Shown: one piece after another, positions 51,883 through 64,000 of the stretch
How the letters are laid out: the number at the start of each line of letters is the position of its first letter
How positions within the stretch are numbered: position 1 is the stretch's first letter
Origin: Diplosphaera chodatii
Lineage: Eukaryota; Chlorophyta; Trebouxiophyceae; Prasiolales; Stichococcaceae
Assembly (NCBI GenBank): GCA_032358165.1
Contig: JAALGY010000023.1
Span: forward strand, 1,054,001 to 1,118,000
Length of the DNA: 64,000 nt
Direction of reading: 5' to 3'
The notes under the pieces: generated by a model
The model's input: only the letters and a program-made list of their open reading frames with translations
What the model was told of the DNA's origin: nothing
Database searches by the model: none
Made by a program: the position numbers and the translations under genes

Positions 51883-54800
51883 TCAATGGGCTCGTGCAGT
51901 CTCACACATCTCGCAGACCTCCGTGGTCAGGTCGTTCGCAAATGTACAGACTGGGCACGGCCAGTAGCCTGCCATTGCCTCCAGCTGCGTATCATCAGTC
52001 GGCTGTGATGCTGCGCCAGCTGCAGGAGCTGACTGCTGGCTGGGCTGACTGGTGCTGGCTGTACCTGCAGCAGTGCCATCCAGCAAGGTCAGTGTTGGCA
52101 CACCAGCACAGCAGTTGGTGGGCTGGTGAAGATGAACACAGTACAGCCAAGGTGCGACTGCTGGCATGCCAAGCAGCTGGGCAGCACCTCGGTTGTTACG
52201 CCGGGAGCGCTTGGACGGGTGCCCTTTCTTGGCGGACGTTGGCGCAGGTACCTCTGCTGCTGCTTCAGCCGCTGCCGCGTCTGACCCTGACGCAGCCACC
52301 ATCTCGGCTGCCTCCTCTGCAAGGACAAGCGAGCAGCCGCAATGAGCATGGCTGCTGCAGGAAGGACGTTTAGTCCTCAGAGGTGACCATGCAGAGAGCC
52401 AACACCAAGGATTCGCTGAGAGCACCTGTACGATATGTTTCCAGCAGGCTTGCCATGCCACGCTCCAGCTCATCCACCAGCTTTGCAAAGTGGTTCTGCA
52501 CAGAAAACACTTCTGGTCGTGAGCAGCAAGCCTCACTGGCTGCAACGACCTGCGTGCTGCATCATCACAACCCGTGCATGAGGCCATCTCAAGCAAAGGC
52601 CATGGGCCTGGCACAAGGTGGGGAACTGCCCGACACCTGTGTCACGTCTGTGAGGCCAATGAGCGTTTCCCTGAACGCAGGCCAGTCGCCGGTGGGGCGG
52701 CTCCCATCCAGCAGGTCGTTCAGGTCCTGCTCCACCATCTTGTGCAGCTTCTCTAGGTAGCTTTCTGCTTGGCCCTGCAGCGCAGTGAGGAGAGTTTGCG
52801 CAGTCTGTTGGCTCAGGCACCAGCATCAGGTGGGTTGCCGCTCATGCTTTCGAGATACAGCAGCAAAGTGCAAGGGAGCAGTTGGGCCGCCAGCACAGCT
52901 GGACTGCATGCCTGGCTGAACTCAAAGAAGCCCTGCTGCTCCTTTGACAGCGGTATCGCAGTGGAGGAGCCCTCGTTGCCAAAAGAGTAGAAGCCATAGG
53001 CATATGTCCACTTCAGGATGCGCCGGCAATCGATGACCTGCCCAGAGTCACAACCTTGGCCATCAAAACTGTGCAGCTACCTGCATTGAGAACATTCAGC
53101 CGAATGCGAGGCAGGTGACACCGGATACAGCCGATACCGACATCATTCACCTGGGCCCAGGCGTCCAGCACCAGCTTAAGCTGGCTGGTGGGCGTGGCCG
53201 TCAGCTCACTCAGCTTCTCAATCTTGGACTCACCAAACTCCTGCATCTTGAGGATTGCCTGCATGCAAGATCGTGCATGCTGTGCCAGTAGTTCCTGCAG
53301 CACAGCCTTGTGACCCTGGGCCGATACAAGTAGCGCACTGAGCTACCATCGGCAGCAGCTGAGAGTGTGTCAAGACTTGAGTGCTGCACCTGCTTGCGAG
53401 CCTTATCATTCTCTGCAAAGCGCTGATAGTAGTGCATATACCGCTCCAGCGACTGTTTGGCGCGCTCACGTTTGGCCTCTTCCTCGTTATATTTGCCCTC
53501 TTTCTTACCAGTCTCATACCTGCATGCACATCAGCGTCGTACTGTGGGTGTCTGTCACGAGAGACATGAACTGGGCGAGGTGCAAGTCGATCATGGTGTG
53601 ACACAGGGACAATCATGAAGAATGCATGAGGACAAATGCACCTGTTGCAGGCATAGAAGCCGCCAGTGCCCTCGCCATGCGTCTTCCAATCGTCAAGGCA
53701 TAGCCTGCGTCACAGGAGACGAGCCTGATGCCGCTGACATCGACCATGCCTGAAGCCAGGCAGTGCACTGTGGCTGCCGTTGTGAGCACCAGAATTGCAT
53801 TTGGGATGACTAGTGACGAGGCCGCAGCATCACACCCAAGCATTGCGCACCAGCAAAATTCGTGCTTGCACTGTGAGCAGCTCATGTGCATGCAGCCGTG
53901 GTTCTTCTCAATGGGCCGCTTGCACTTGGGGCATGGCTTGGTGTTGGCCATGATCCAATTAAGGTTTTCCGACTCCGCGCTGTTTTTGAGCAGCCATTTT
54001 GCGACTGTTGTGCAATCCACCTGCCAAATTGCACAACCACAATGTGTCCTGAGATTCTCATCAGGCAGCAAGGAGGACACTGGATGTGTTCTCACCTGCA
54101 ATGGCGATATGTTAGTGAGAAAGCAGGACTTACCGGGCGGTGTGCTTCCTCCTTGCAGGTGAAGCAGAATGTGGACCCGCACTTGCATGCAATGTCAATG
54201 GCGTGCTGTCCCACATCCGTGTTGCACTGCACGGCAAATCCGCAGCCAGGCGCCGGGCACCATGCCATCCGCCTACCATGTAGTGATGCAACAAGTCAAC
54301 CGACTGGCCCATCAGCATACTCACATGAATAACACAGCCACAGGCTGAACCTGCATGCAGTGGGCCAACCTGTTATCCTCCACAAAGGAGCGCAGGGCAA
54401 ACTGGTCCAGCTTGGCCTGTTCATTGTCGTCCAGCACGAGCTGCACCACACTGTCTGGCACCTGCAGGCAGCAGGCAGCATACAACATCAGGACAGTCGA
54501 CCAAATGTTGCAGCCAGTGCACAGCACCCATGGGATGCATAGAAAGAGGTGCTTACCGCGACTCTGCAGTCTGCATGGGGACACCGCAAGTCCAGAACAG
54601 CTGGACCACCAGAGACTGCAGTTGCCACGTAGCCTCGCCAGCAGTCGTGGCAATATGTATGCTGGCAAACACCCGCATGCATGTTGCTGACTGGCTGCTC
54701 CTCAAAGCAGATCCCACACAGCACCTGCAACAATCGACCATGAGTTTCAGCATTGTTCAATTGTGAATCCTGGCAGCAGCCATGTCACACACGAGACGAG

Positions 54801-55540
54801 CAGGCACCTTCTTCAACCGAGGGCTGCGAGTTTTGCTCGCTTTTCTGGCTGTTGTCCCCGTTGCCGCTGGAGCTGCTGCTGCCGCTGGGCTGGAGGGCTG
54901 CGAGGCCTCGAACATCAGGCCCAGTGTATCTCGAACCGTGTCCATATCTGCAAAGTATTCGTCATTGACACGATCCGGGTCCCTGTGCAGAGACATCACT
55001 GGCCCGTCACTCATCTTGTTTAGAATCTGCCCCGGCTGTGAGCTCACGCACAACGACTTGGCAATGTGCGCAGCACGCACCACTTGTAATAGCGCAGCAC
55101 CCGTGCTGCCTCGCCATCCGAGAAGCCGAGCACTGAGGTGACTGATTGAACATCCTGTGCCTGTCGCTCCCGCAACTGCTGCTCCGTCAGCACCTCATAC
55201 GCAGTCTGCGCATGTTAACCGCGCCATGATATCAATCTCACTCTTGTGACATCCGCAATGCGACATGCATGTCATTCACAGTCTGTTATTTCCTTCGCAG
55301 TCGCCCACACATGCAGCAAACACTGCTGTCACACTCCCAGAAAGACCATGCTGAGAAGCTGCGTGTCTTTCGAGGCGAGTAACGGCAGGCGGGGAGAGTC
55401 ACCCGTCGAGAGCTGATGTCTATGTCCTCCGCGGGGTCAAAGCCGTACTCAGCGCTGTCGTCCACCTCCATGTCGCTGCTTGGCTCGTCCTCGCTGCCAA
55501 ACCCATAGTCCTCCTCCTCCTCCTCATCCGCCAGGGACAT
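51883..55540 (-). CDS. ARI: ARIADNE-type RBR E3 ubiquitin ligase
   Basis: RING-between-RING ligase that takes ubiquitin from an E2 onto its own cysteine and then the substrate. Start [20 protein letters not shown] at 55540, the acidic N-terminus usual for ARIADNE, then [20 protein letters not shown] (UBA-like). RING1: [33 protein letters not shown] and [54 protein letters not shown]2: [20 protein letters not shown] then [10 protein letters not shown], where the Cys of NHGCMHM is the expected catalytic residue. The Ariadne helix domain follows ([70 protein letters not shown]). A C-terminal RanBP2-type zinc finger ([27 protein letters not shown]) closes the protein, as in plant ARI proteins; TGA 51883-51885. 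About fourteen exons, intact. Confidence 0.94.
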
Positions 55541-55883
55541 TACGCTACACTCACAGGCGGTCAGTGGTCTCCTACCAAGTCATAGGGTGTGTGCTAGCGT
55601 GCTTGCTGGCTGAAGTGAGATGAGGTTGCTGAACACGGACTCACGTCCAACACAAGGTTTCACACATGCAGCACAAGCACAGCAACCGCGGCAGGCTGGA
55701 CAGTCTACAACACAAGTCTTCGTCTGCCCGTTTGTGACGAAGCGTGAAGCTGCAAGTCTCTGTGTTGGATCACTTGCTGCTGCCTTAACGCATTGCTTGG
55801 CACAGCACAGGGTGGCTTGTGGATGCTTCGCAACCCTGCTGGGCATGTGGTAACATGTTACACAGAGTTTGTGAGGAGTCTGC
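55541..55883. promoter_or_regulatory. Bidirectional promoter region ARI / GlyRS
   Basis: About 340 bases between divergent ATGs, so both promoters and 5' UTRs share this short interval. No defined element recognised. Confidence 0.45.
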
Positions 55884-58800
55884 ATGCGATATCGAGTAGA
55901 GATGCTGTCGTTTGGGCAGCTGTGCTGCCGCCTGCCGCTAACGCGGCATCTGTGCAGGGTCTGCTGTGCCCGGCATGTTTGCACCCGCGGGCGCCAGGGC
56001 CATGTGCTCCGGACCCAGTGCTTCCCAGGCCATGCAGCACGTCTCAGCAGCAGCGGCAGCAGGTTATCTTGGCAGCAGTGCACAGCAAGCGCTGCAGATC
56101 CTGCGACCGCTGCAGGCGTAGCCAGTCAGGAGCAGCGGGCCAGCAGCGCTGCGCATGCCGGGGAGGCCAAGCAAGGGCCCAGCTTTCAGGACGCGATTGC
56201 AGCGCTGCAAGCATACTGGTCCAGCAAGGGCTGTGCCGTATGTCTCCCTCATAACACTGAGGTGGGTCGATTGGAAGAGCATCCCGGCTGCCGGCGACAG
56301 CGTGCGATCGAGGTTCATTGAGGGTGCAGGTCGCCGAGACAACATGCTGGCATCTCAGGTGGGAGCTGGCACGATGAACCCGGCGACCTACCTCAGAGTT
56401 AATGGTCCGGAGCCCTGGAACGTGGTCTACACTGAGCCCTCAATCCGTCCGGATGACAGCCGCTATGGCGAGAACCCCAACAGGCTGCAGCGGCACACGC
56501 AGGTGGGCGCACACCGCAGGCTTTGGGAAGTGCACGAATCACAGTAGCCACCCTGCATGCAGGTCGGCTATGCAGACACATATCTTGCAGTCGGCTGAAT
56601 CTTCTTGTTACGTATCGTGCCAGATGCAAGTCATCCTGAAGCCAGAGCCGGGCAACCCCCAGGAGCTCTACCTGGGGAGCCTGCGAGCGCTGGGCGTTGA
56701 CACCGCCGCTAATGACATCCGGTTTGTGGAGGACAACTGGGAATCCCCTGTGCTGGGGGCCTGGGGCCTCGGGTGGGAGGTGTGGCTCAACGGCATGGAG
56801 ATCACACAGGTGCAGGCATACAGCCGCCTGCCAGTGTATGTGTACCGCTGTTCATGGCACGACAGCAAGCAGCTCGAGGCAGATCAGTGTGATACTGCTG
56901 TCTGTGCAGTTCACCTACTTCCAGCAGGCCGGCGGGCGACCACTGCCCATCCCCGCAGTGGAGATCACATACGGCCTGGAGCGTATACTCATGGCTCTGC
57001 AGGTGGGTCTATCGTAGCATGTTGCGCTTTGGCACCCTCTGAGCACGTTCCATGCAATGTCACAGGCATCCGCCTAAGTTAATGCTGCTTTGCTCTGCAT
57101 GCAGGGTGTGTCACACTTCAAGGATATCCGCTACACAGACAGCATTGCATACGGTGAGATGTTCATGCAAAACGAGTTCGAAATGGGGCGTTATAACTTG
57201 GACCTCGCAGACGTTGAGACGCAGCGCAAGCGCTTCGACCTGTACAACGCGGTGTGTGATGGATGCCCATCAGCATGCAATGCTGCAGCTCAGTGGCTGT
57301 GAGGTTGCGTCCTTAAGGGCACATGTCAACACCTCACCAGCCCGTCCTGCATCCGCCTGCAGGAAGCAAAGCGGCTGCTGGAGCAGCGGCTGCCCATACC
57401 GGCGTATGACCACCTGCTCAAGCTGTCACATGTGTTCAATGTGCTGGATGCACGTGGCGCGGTGGGAGTCACCGAGCGGCAGGCGTGCTTTGCCACACTG
57501 CGCGCGCTTGCGCGCCAGGTCACAGGTGGGAGGCTGCCCGTCGGGGCACGACCCAACCCGGCAAGTGATGCAGGCAGTGCGTGCATCGACATATGCTCAG
57601 TGGGCGCAAAGTGCACCACTCGTGCGTGCAGGCTTGTACATGGAGCGGAGGGAAGAGCTGGATCACCCGCTGGGCATTGTGCCTCCGGCACCAGAGGCGC
57701 CCCCGCCTGCGTCAGATTTGGGGCACACGCCCACCAGCGCCGCAGACTTCGTCCTGGAGGTCGGCTGCGAGGAGCTGCCGCCCAGTGATGTCAGATCAGC
57801 CTTGGAACAGCTCAGGTGCTCGAGCTGATGTGGAGTGCACCAAGTTGCCCTGTTGAGCAGCGCTGCTACTGGTCCAGATGTCGGGTGTCAACGCATCAGA
57901 CTGTTGTGCTGAAGCAGGAGCCGCATGGTAGATCTGCTGCAGCGGCTGCGCCTTTCCCACGGCGGTGTAAGTGTGGAGGGCACGCCCAGGCGGCTGGCTG
58001 TTTTGGTTTCTGACCTGGCAGCTAAGCAGACAGATGCCGAAAACCGCATGCGTGGCCCACCAGCAAAGGTCGGCAGTGACCTGGCATGTGCAAGTGCTGC
58101 CAGCCAGCATAGCTTCATTGCTGCAGATGATCATGGTCACTCACATCATCAAACTGCTGTCTAACAGGTGGCATTCGACAGCAGCGGCGCTCCCAGCAAG
58201 GCCCTGGAGGGCTTCTGCAGAAAGAACGGGGTTCAAGCATCAGATGTTGCTGTGGAGCCCGATGAAAAGGGAACCGAGTATGTGTGGGCTGTTATACAGC
58301 AGACTGGCCGATCTGCTGTGGAGGTGCGCTCTTGCTGATCCTCAAGACTTGACACTGAGAAACCTATCTGAAACACCAGATGCAGTAATCTCCCCGCAGG
58401 GCACCCTTGTCTTTGCGACTTCCCGTGCAGAGCATCCACTCAGCGAGTGAACCTTGCTGCTACCAGGTGCTGACGGACGAGCTGCCAGCAGTGCTGGCTG
58501 CGGTGCGCTTCAAGGACAGCATGCGGTGGCGTGGCGACACGGCATTCTCCCGGCCGCTGCGCTCGCTGCTGGCGCTGCATGGCGGCGCAGTACTGCCATT
58601 TCCATTTGCTGGCCTGCGTGCTGGGCGGATCACACACGGTCTGCGCTCTGAGGCAGCTGCACCCATCGAGGTGATCCGACTGTTGAGTGCGCAACAGCAA
58701 ACTGTAGCTGCTGGCCCGGCAGCCCTTTTGTGGACCAGTCAGCACGAATCACCTTCAACCCCGGGTTCATGTGCGCTTACAGGTGGCAAATGCCGCTGAG

Positions 58801-61800
58801 TATGTGAATACACTGCGGCAGCAGCGCATCACATTGGACGTTGCGGAGCGTTCCAGCGCCATCTGGGACGCTGTAAGCGCCGCAGCCTCCAGCGTCGGCG
58901 GCAGTGTCCCCGACGGCTTTCAGACAGACCTTCTGGAGGTGCGGGGAACGTGCTTGCAGGCGGCACAGAGATGCTGCAACATTACAGCGCAGGGCAGAGG
59001 GTGCACAGCCATCCTTCTTGTGATCACGTGCAATGGTCAGCGTCCTCCAAGGCTCATGGCATTCAATCATTATGCAGGAAGTGACCAACCTGGTCGAATC
59101 GCCCACAGTCATCTTGGGGTCCTTCGACTCAGACTTCCTCTCACTCCCCAGGTTAGTGACATGCACAGGAGACCAGGCTATCTGAGCGCTCTCAAGTTGA
59201 TGAGCATATGCAGAGCCCACTAGAAACGCAGCCACCACACACATTCAGACTTGACACTTTGTGCACTGCAGGGAGCTGTTGGTGATGGTCATGCGCAAGC
59301 ACCAGCGCTACTTCCCAGTGTATGGCAGCGGCGACGAGCTGCAGCCTGTCTTCGTGACAGTGGCTAATGGCCCGGTCGACAAAGATCTCGTCAGGGTAAG
59401 GCTGCTGTCGATGTGATTGCCTGGCAGCTTGATATCAGAACGCACTTTCGGCGGTCAACGCCAGTGTCTGGAGGGTTTGGCAACAGATAGGTGTCCCGCA
59501 CTGATCGACCACTCCACCTTAGCAATGCTGTATGTGCAGGCGGGCAACGAATCTGTGCTGCGGGCACGGTTCGAGGACGCACAGTTCTTCTTCCAGGAGG
59601 ACCTCAAGCAGCCACTGTCTGACTTCAGGCCACGACTGAGGGGCATCACTTTCCACAAATCCCTGGGCACCATGCTCGACAAATCGGTGCACATTGCAGT
59701 TTGTTTGCCTTCGTCTGGCTGTTCGCAAGATACTGAGCATGCATCATGCACGCCAATAAGCAATGTCAGCCCGTCCATCATGTACAGTCATTCCAAAGCG
59801 GGCCTGCACAGAGCTCGAGTGATGGGGACACTTGAGCCCATCGCCAGCTTGCCAATATGTAGGAGCGAGTGGAGCAGTTGGTCACAGCAGTTGGCGAGGC
59901 AGCAGGTCTCGCTGACGCCATACAGACAGCACAGCAGGCAGCCCGGCTGGCGCATGCCGATTTGGTGATTTGTATGTGGAAATGTATGTGGAAGCCATGT
60001 CAATGCACGAAGCCAGCGGTGCAGCAGCCAGTCTTGAGGCTGCTCCTTTCTGTGACACCTAATGTACTGCATCACATGCAGGCAACCGCAACAGTCATGG
60101 AGATGACAGCGCTGGCAGGCACGATTGGCCGGCATCTCGCATCCGCATCAGGTGCCCTCCTGCACCTTAGTACAGTCTGATAAGTGCTTAAAACAAGATT
60201 TTCATTAAGCAAGGTACAGCACATCACTTTCCAACTTGCACAGGGGCGTCAGCGGAGGTGGCAGATGCGGTCTATGAAAGTGTCTTGCCAAGGAATGCTG
60301 GCGATGCCACCCCAGCATCCCCAGCTGGCATCCTCGTCTCAATCACAGACAGGTAGTTGCATGCTGCACACTCTGATGACTGCGATAGCCGCCTTGCACT
60401 GAGTGATGGCAGAATGTACAGCATGGTGTTTTGGCTTGCACAGGCTCGACAGCCTGGTCGGTCTCATCGCAGCAGGCAATGCGCCGACCTCCACAGCAGA
60501 TCCGTTTGGCCTCAGACGGTTGGCAAATGGGCTGCTTCAGGTGAGGTCTCTGCCTTGCAATGACCCTGCATCGACGAAGTTGATGACACTGGCGCGCCAA
60601 TGGCTGCCTGCTGGACTGCAGACCTTGATGGCCAGCCAAACCCAGCTGGACCTACCTGCAGCCATCGCAGCAGCAGCCAACCTGCAACCAGTGCCGGCAC
60701 CAGCAGAAGTGCAGCGACAGGTACACAGCAACCAGCATGCCCGGCGCCTGCCTCTTTCTGGTGATGCTGAGTGCTGCCGCATGCACAAACGTGACAGCTG
60801 CAGGATAGAATGTCAAATCTGCTTTTGCATCGCCACAGGTGCTGGACTTTGTGGAGCGGCGTCTGGAGGTCCTGCTGACAGACAGCGGCGCGCAGCCTGA
60901 ACTGGTCCGAGCTGTGCTGCGGCAGCGGGCCAGAAACCCAGCCCTCGCTGCTGCCTCTGTCCGCGAGCTGCAGGTGTGTTTCAGTGTGCATGGCTGCCTG
61001 CCTTGCCCATCAACCCTATCCGGATGTGAAAGCAGCTCACATCGCTGACGATGGTGGCAGTCGCCATCTGCAGTGCTTCTGGCCACTCCTGCTGAGCAAG
61101 GCTGTCACACGCACATACCCTCAGCACTGCTGTCATACCCAGACTGATACTGTTGCATTTTGGTTCGCAGGAGACACAGCTGCGGAGCCGGCTAGATGGT
61201 GTCATGACCAGCATAGCTCGCGCGGTGCGCATTGGGCGGGGCCAGAAGGTGGACGCCTCGGCAGCCGTGCGGCCAGAGCTGTTCCAGCAGGACGAGGAGC
61301 GCGCCCTGCATGACGCCCTGCAGAAGGCAGCCTCCCAGGTGCGGCGGGAAGTGCTTGCCAGCGCCCGACTACCTCTTGTGACAGCATGTTGCCCTGTCTC
61401 TCAAACATTGGCAGCAGAGCTCTTCAGCAGCAGTAGCCAACTTTGCATGCCCATGGTTGCAGGTCGACCGGAACGGAAGTGTGGCAGCATTCCTGGACAT
61501 AGCAGAGACGCTGGTGGACCCCATCAATGCCTTCTTCGACAATGTGTTTGTCATGACGGAGGAGGCTGATGTGCGGACCAACCGCCAAGCGCTTCTCCGG
61601 TGTGCATTCTCACACTGATCAGCAGCTGTGTCCAGTTGTTGTGCCTGTGTCCAGTTGTTGTCCTTTGTCCAGTTGTTGTGCCTTCATCCCAAAAATCAAG
61701 CATGCTTCCGCAGCGACACTGCACGATCTCAATCATGCTTGAATGCTGCTGCAGGGACGTGGCGGTATTGCAGGATGGCATCCTAGAGTTCTCAGAACTG

Positions 61801-61812
61801 CCAGGCTTCTGA
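55884..61812 (+). CDS. EDD1: Organellar glycyl-tRNA synthetase, bacterial alpha-beta fusion
   Basis: Charges glycine onto tRNA-Gly in plastids and probably mitochondria; land-plant EDD1 is the same fused form. Start [20 protein letters not shown] at 55884 (a second Met at 55902), followed by about 80 Arg/Ser/Cys/Ala-rich residues, a targeting peptide. Alpha part: [86 protein letters not shown]-type [20 protein letters not shown] and [16 protein letters not shown]. Beta part: [108 protein letters not shown], and a DALR-like anticodon end [20 protein letters not shown] with [11 protein letters not shown] 61810-61812. About 20 exons. One motif departs from the family: after GCAV it reads CLPHNTEVG, where QPYxxEVG is expected. 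Confidence 0.94.
61629..61682. repeat. Three-copy 18/19-bp intronic tandem repeat
   Basis: TGTCCAGTTGTTGT occurs at 61629, 61648 and 61666 with spacers GCCTG and CCTT. It lies in the last intron of the GlyRS gene, before the exon [18 protein letters not shown]. Confidence 0.9.
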
Positions 61813-62174
61813 CTTCCCAGCATGTTTATGTCTTGTTTCGCCTCAGCCAGCCAAACGTCGGTCGGGAATCCGCATGTTGAGGTTCGGGTCTTGCAGCGGT
61901 GTATACAACCCTCTTGTAGTCACCCAGAACGCAAAGTTCATGCTATTATACTTACACAGCGGCATCCCACGGGTGTTACCTAATCCTTACACCGGGTGAC
62001 ACCCCCTCGCCGGCTGTGTCACCAGGGGGTGCGCCCAGATGGGCGAGGATCACAGGCAATATCTTTTGCATGCACTTGTCAGTTGTAGGAGCACAACTCA
62101 TATTGTGACGGTTGAGGCGCAAGAAGCGCAGACAGCTGTTATCAAGCTCTCATTGCAAGCAGACGCTACATAGC
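61813..62174. promoter_or_regulatory. Spacer between GlyRS and PPOX
   Basis: About 360 bases holding the GlyRS 3' UTR and the PPOX promoter/5' UTR. It contains the GC-rich inverted repeats at 61995-62031 listed separately. Confidence 0.45.
61995..62031. repeat. Competing inverted repeats upstream of PPOX
   Basis: GGTGACAC (61995-62002) pairs exactly with GTGTCACC (62016-62023), and CACCCCCT (62000-62007) pairs exactly with AGGGGGTG (62024-62031). The two stems overlap and cannot form together. A smaller pair, CGCCC and GGGCG, follows at about 62032-62045. Confidence 0.8.
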
Positions 62175-64000
62175 ATGGTGTGCAGCAACATGACTGGGCA
62201 GTCAACACACTGCAGTGTGCACATGCGGCAGGTGCAGCCAAGGCCGCACAGTGCCTCGCTGCTCCCACCTCAAGTTCCTCTCAGACATACAGTTGCAGCA
62301 CACCGACCGGCTCGCCTGCGGCAGTGCACCCTCACATGCAGCGCCGGCCCCGCGGTTGCAGACCCTCCCAGCAGCTCAGCACAGTCGCCTGTAGCGGATG
62401 ACGGCGCAGTGTTGGACTGCGTCGTGGTGGGCGGCGGCATCTCAGGCCTGGTGACGGCGCAGGTCAGCGTCTGCCACCATGTTTTGCCAGCATGCAGTGG
62501 AGCAGTCATGCATGTTGACACGGAGGACGCTCGCAGGCCACCATCGCTGATGCCATACCTCTCAAAAGCATATAACACCAATGCTTTCAGCCACTGATGT
62601 CCACAGGCATTGCGGGCAGAGCACCCCGATGTGTCGTGGCTGCTGACCGAGGGGCGTGACCGGGTGGGCGGCAACATCACCACTGTCACCAATGACGAGG
62701 GCTACCTGTGGGAGGAGGGCCCCAACAGCTTCCAGCCCAGCGATGCCATGCTCAAGGCTGCAGTGAGTGCCACCACATTCTCCTCCTGCGCCGCATGCCA
62801 GCAAAGCAACATGCTGCATGTGTCACTCACAGTGGGGTGATGCTGCAGTTGTGTGCACTCCGACGATGATTGGAAGCGTATTGACAGAGGATGCAGGATA
62901 CAGTGAGGCATCTGGTGCAGCGCTGGTCGCCTCTCACCACACGTGTATGCGCAGGTGGACGCGGGTCTTGATAGCGAGCTGTTGCTGGGTGACCCCAAGG
63001 CACCCCGCTTCGTGCTTTGGAACAAGGAGCTGCTCCCGACACCCAGTGGCCCCGATATCGCGACCTTCAAGCTGCTCAGCGTGTGGGGCAAAATCCGCGC
63101 CGGCCTGGGTGCCGCCGGCTTCAAGCAGCCCATGCCAGGTATGGCTTTGCTTGTCACCTGTCTGGTGCTCTACCCGTGCTGGCTGGCGCACTGGCATTGC
63201 TGTAAGTGCAGCACACTTGGTACGCTTCACACGACAACAGCCGAGGCGGCCAGGCAGACAACGCAGGCTGTCAACAAGTAACTGACCTTGTGTGCCATCG
63301 ACACAATGAAGTCTCAGTCAAGATGCTCTACCCTTAATGCGCAGCTCATGAGGAGAGTGTGGAGGTATACGTGCGCCGGAACCTTGGCGACGAGGTGTTC
63401 GAGCGACTGATCGAGCCCTTCTGCAGCGGCGTGTATGCCGGCAACCCTGCAAACCTGTCCATGAAGGCTGCATTTGGCAAGGTGAGGGGTTTGGTGACAG
63501 TTCACAGCTTGCACAGATAGAGCATTGGCGTATGCTACACATCCTGCCGAGCCGCCAGGTGGTGTGCATCCACCCCAGGCGCCGAGCTATTCGACTGTTG
63601 GCCAACCGGCATGGTCCCTGCAGTCACGAACCAGCAGAGGATACTGGCAGCGCGGTCTCGGCCCCACGCGTGCCACTGCACTGAACCGCTGCCATTCCTG
63701 GCACGACCAGGTGTACGCGCTGGAGAAGGCGGGCGGCAGCATCATCGCGGGCGTCATCAAGCAGATCCAGGCGAAGCGCGCCAACCCGCCGCCGCCCCGC
63801 GACGCGCGGCTGCCGCCCAAGCCCGCCGGCCAGACTGTGGGCTCCTTCCGGAAGGGCTTGCAGTCGCTGCCGCGTGCCATTGCTGCCAAGCACGCTGACA
63901 ACATCAGGTCCGAACTGTGCTGCCATCGCTGATGCGGAGCATCACCGGACTCCAGCGCTTGTCACTGGCGGCAGCCACGCACATCTGCTCGCCGTCGTGT
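62175..64000 (+). CDS. PPOX: Protoporphyrinogen IX oxidase (PPOX), 5' part
   Basis: FAD enzyme that oxidises protoporphyrinogen IX to protoporphyrin IX, the last shared step of heme and chlorophyll synthesis, in the plastid. Start [20 protein letters not shown] at 62175, then a Ser/Pro/Arg/His-rich transit peptide of about 65 residues ending near [12 protein letters not shown]. The FAD loop is [17 protein letters not shown], followed by [106 protein letters not shown] then [20 protein letters not shown] and [20 protein letters not shown]. The last exon visible ends at 63907 ([19 protein letters not shown]); the C-terminal third is beyond the window. [12 protein letters not shown] is the signature of plant plastid PPO1. 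At least six exons are visible. Confidence 0.94.

Overview
The window is nuclear DNA from a green alga (Chlorophyta; the very intron-dense, moderately GC-rich style is compatible with a trebouxiophyte, but lineage below phylum is inference). The evidence is GT-AG introns every 50-200 bases in nearly every gene, no operons of bacterial type, and a gene set mixing plastid functions (bacterial-type glycyl-tRNA synthetase, RNase J, RlmH, protoporphyrinogen oxidase, a RETICULATA-like envelope protein) with core eukaryotic ones (cohesin SMC3, RLP24, METTL13, ARIADNE ligase, cystinosin). Gene boundaries were assigned by reading conserved family motifs in the translated frames and joining them at GT/AG sites with matching phase; where the join is not certain it is stated.

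Layout: the 3' end of a TFIIS N-domain protein (1-339,+); SMC3 (849-9152,+); RLP24 (9551-10549,-); a METTL13-type double methyltransferase (11095-16051,+); a Rab5-interacting/EMC6-like membrane protein (16137-17452,-); a WASH-complex CCDC53/WASHC3-like protein (17863-18453,-); an intronless DUF3700/TSJT1-like protein (18959-19804,+); an MDR-type enoyl/quinone reductase (20289-22402,-); plastid-type RNase J (about 23116-28611,+); a GT61 glycosyltransferase (29005-32764,-); molybdopterin synthase small subunit (33860-34111,-); an amino-acid transporter (about 35126-38481,+); a RETICULATA-related protein (38948-40636,-) and, 18 bases upstream of its ATG on the same strand, a 68-codon mL60-like mitoribosomal ORF (40655-40861,-); a secretory prolyl 4-hydroxylase with a ShKT tail (41399-43858,+); M17 leucyl aminopeptidase (44328-47807,-); cystinosin (48381-49860,+) preceded by a uORF; RlmH (50307-51528,+); an ARIADNE RBR E3 ligase (51883-55540,-); organellar glycyl-tRNA synthetase (55884-61812,+); and the 5' part of protoporphyrinogen oxidase (62175 to the window edge,+).

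The genes do not form one pathway; this is an ordinary dense gene neighbourhood. A loose theme is organelle gene expression (RNase J, RlmH, GlyRS, mL60). I found no CRISPR, phage, transposase, tRNA or rRNA gene and no evidence for a novel multi-gene system. The most unusual points are the likely bicistronic mL60/RETICULATA arrangement, the ATGA-overlapping uORF before cystinosin, a probable GC-AG intron in RlmH, a departure at a conserved GlyRS motif, a WASH subunit in a plant-lineage genome, and two intergenic elements that can each form alternative stem-loops.
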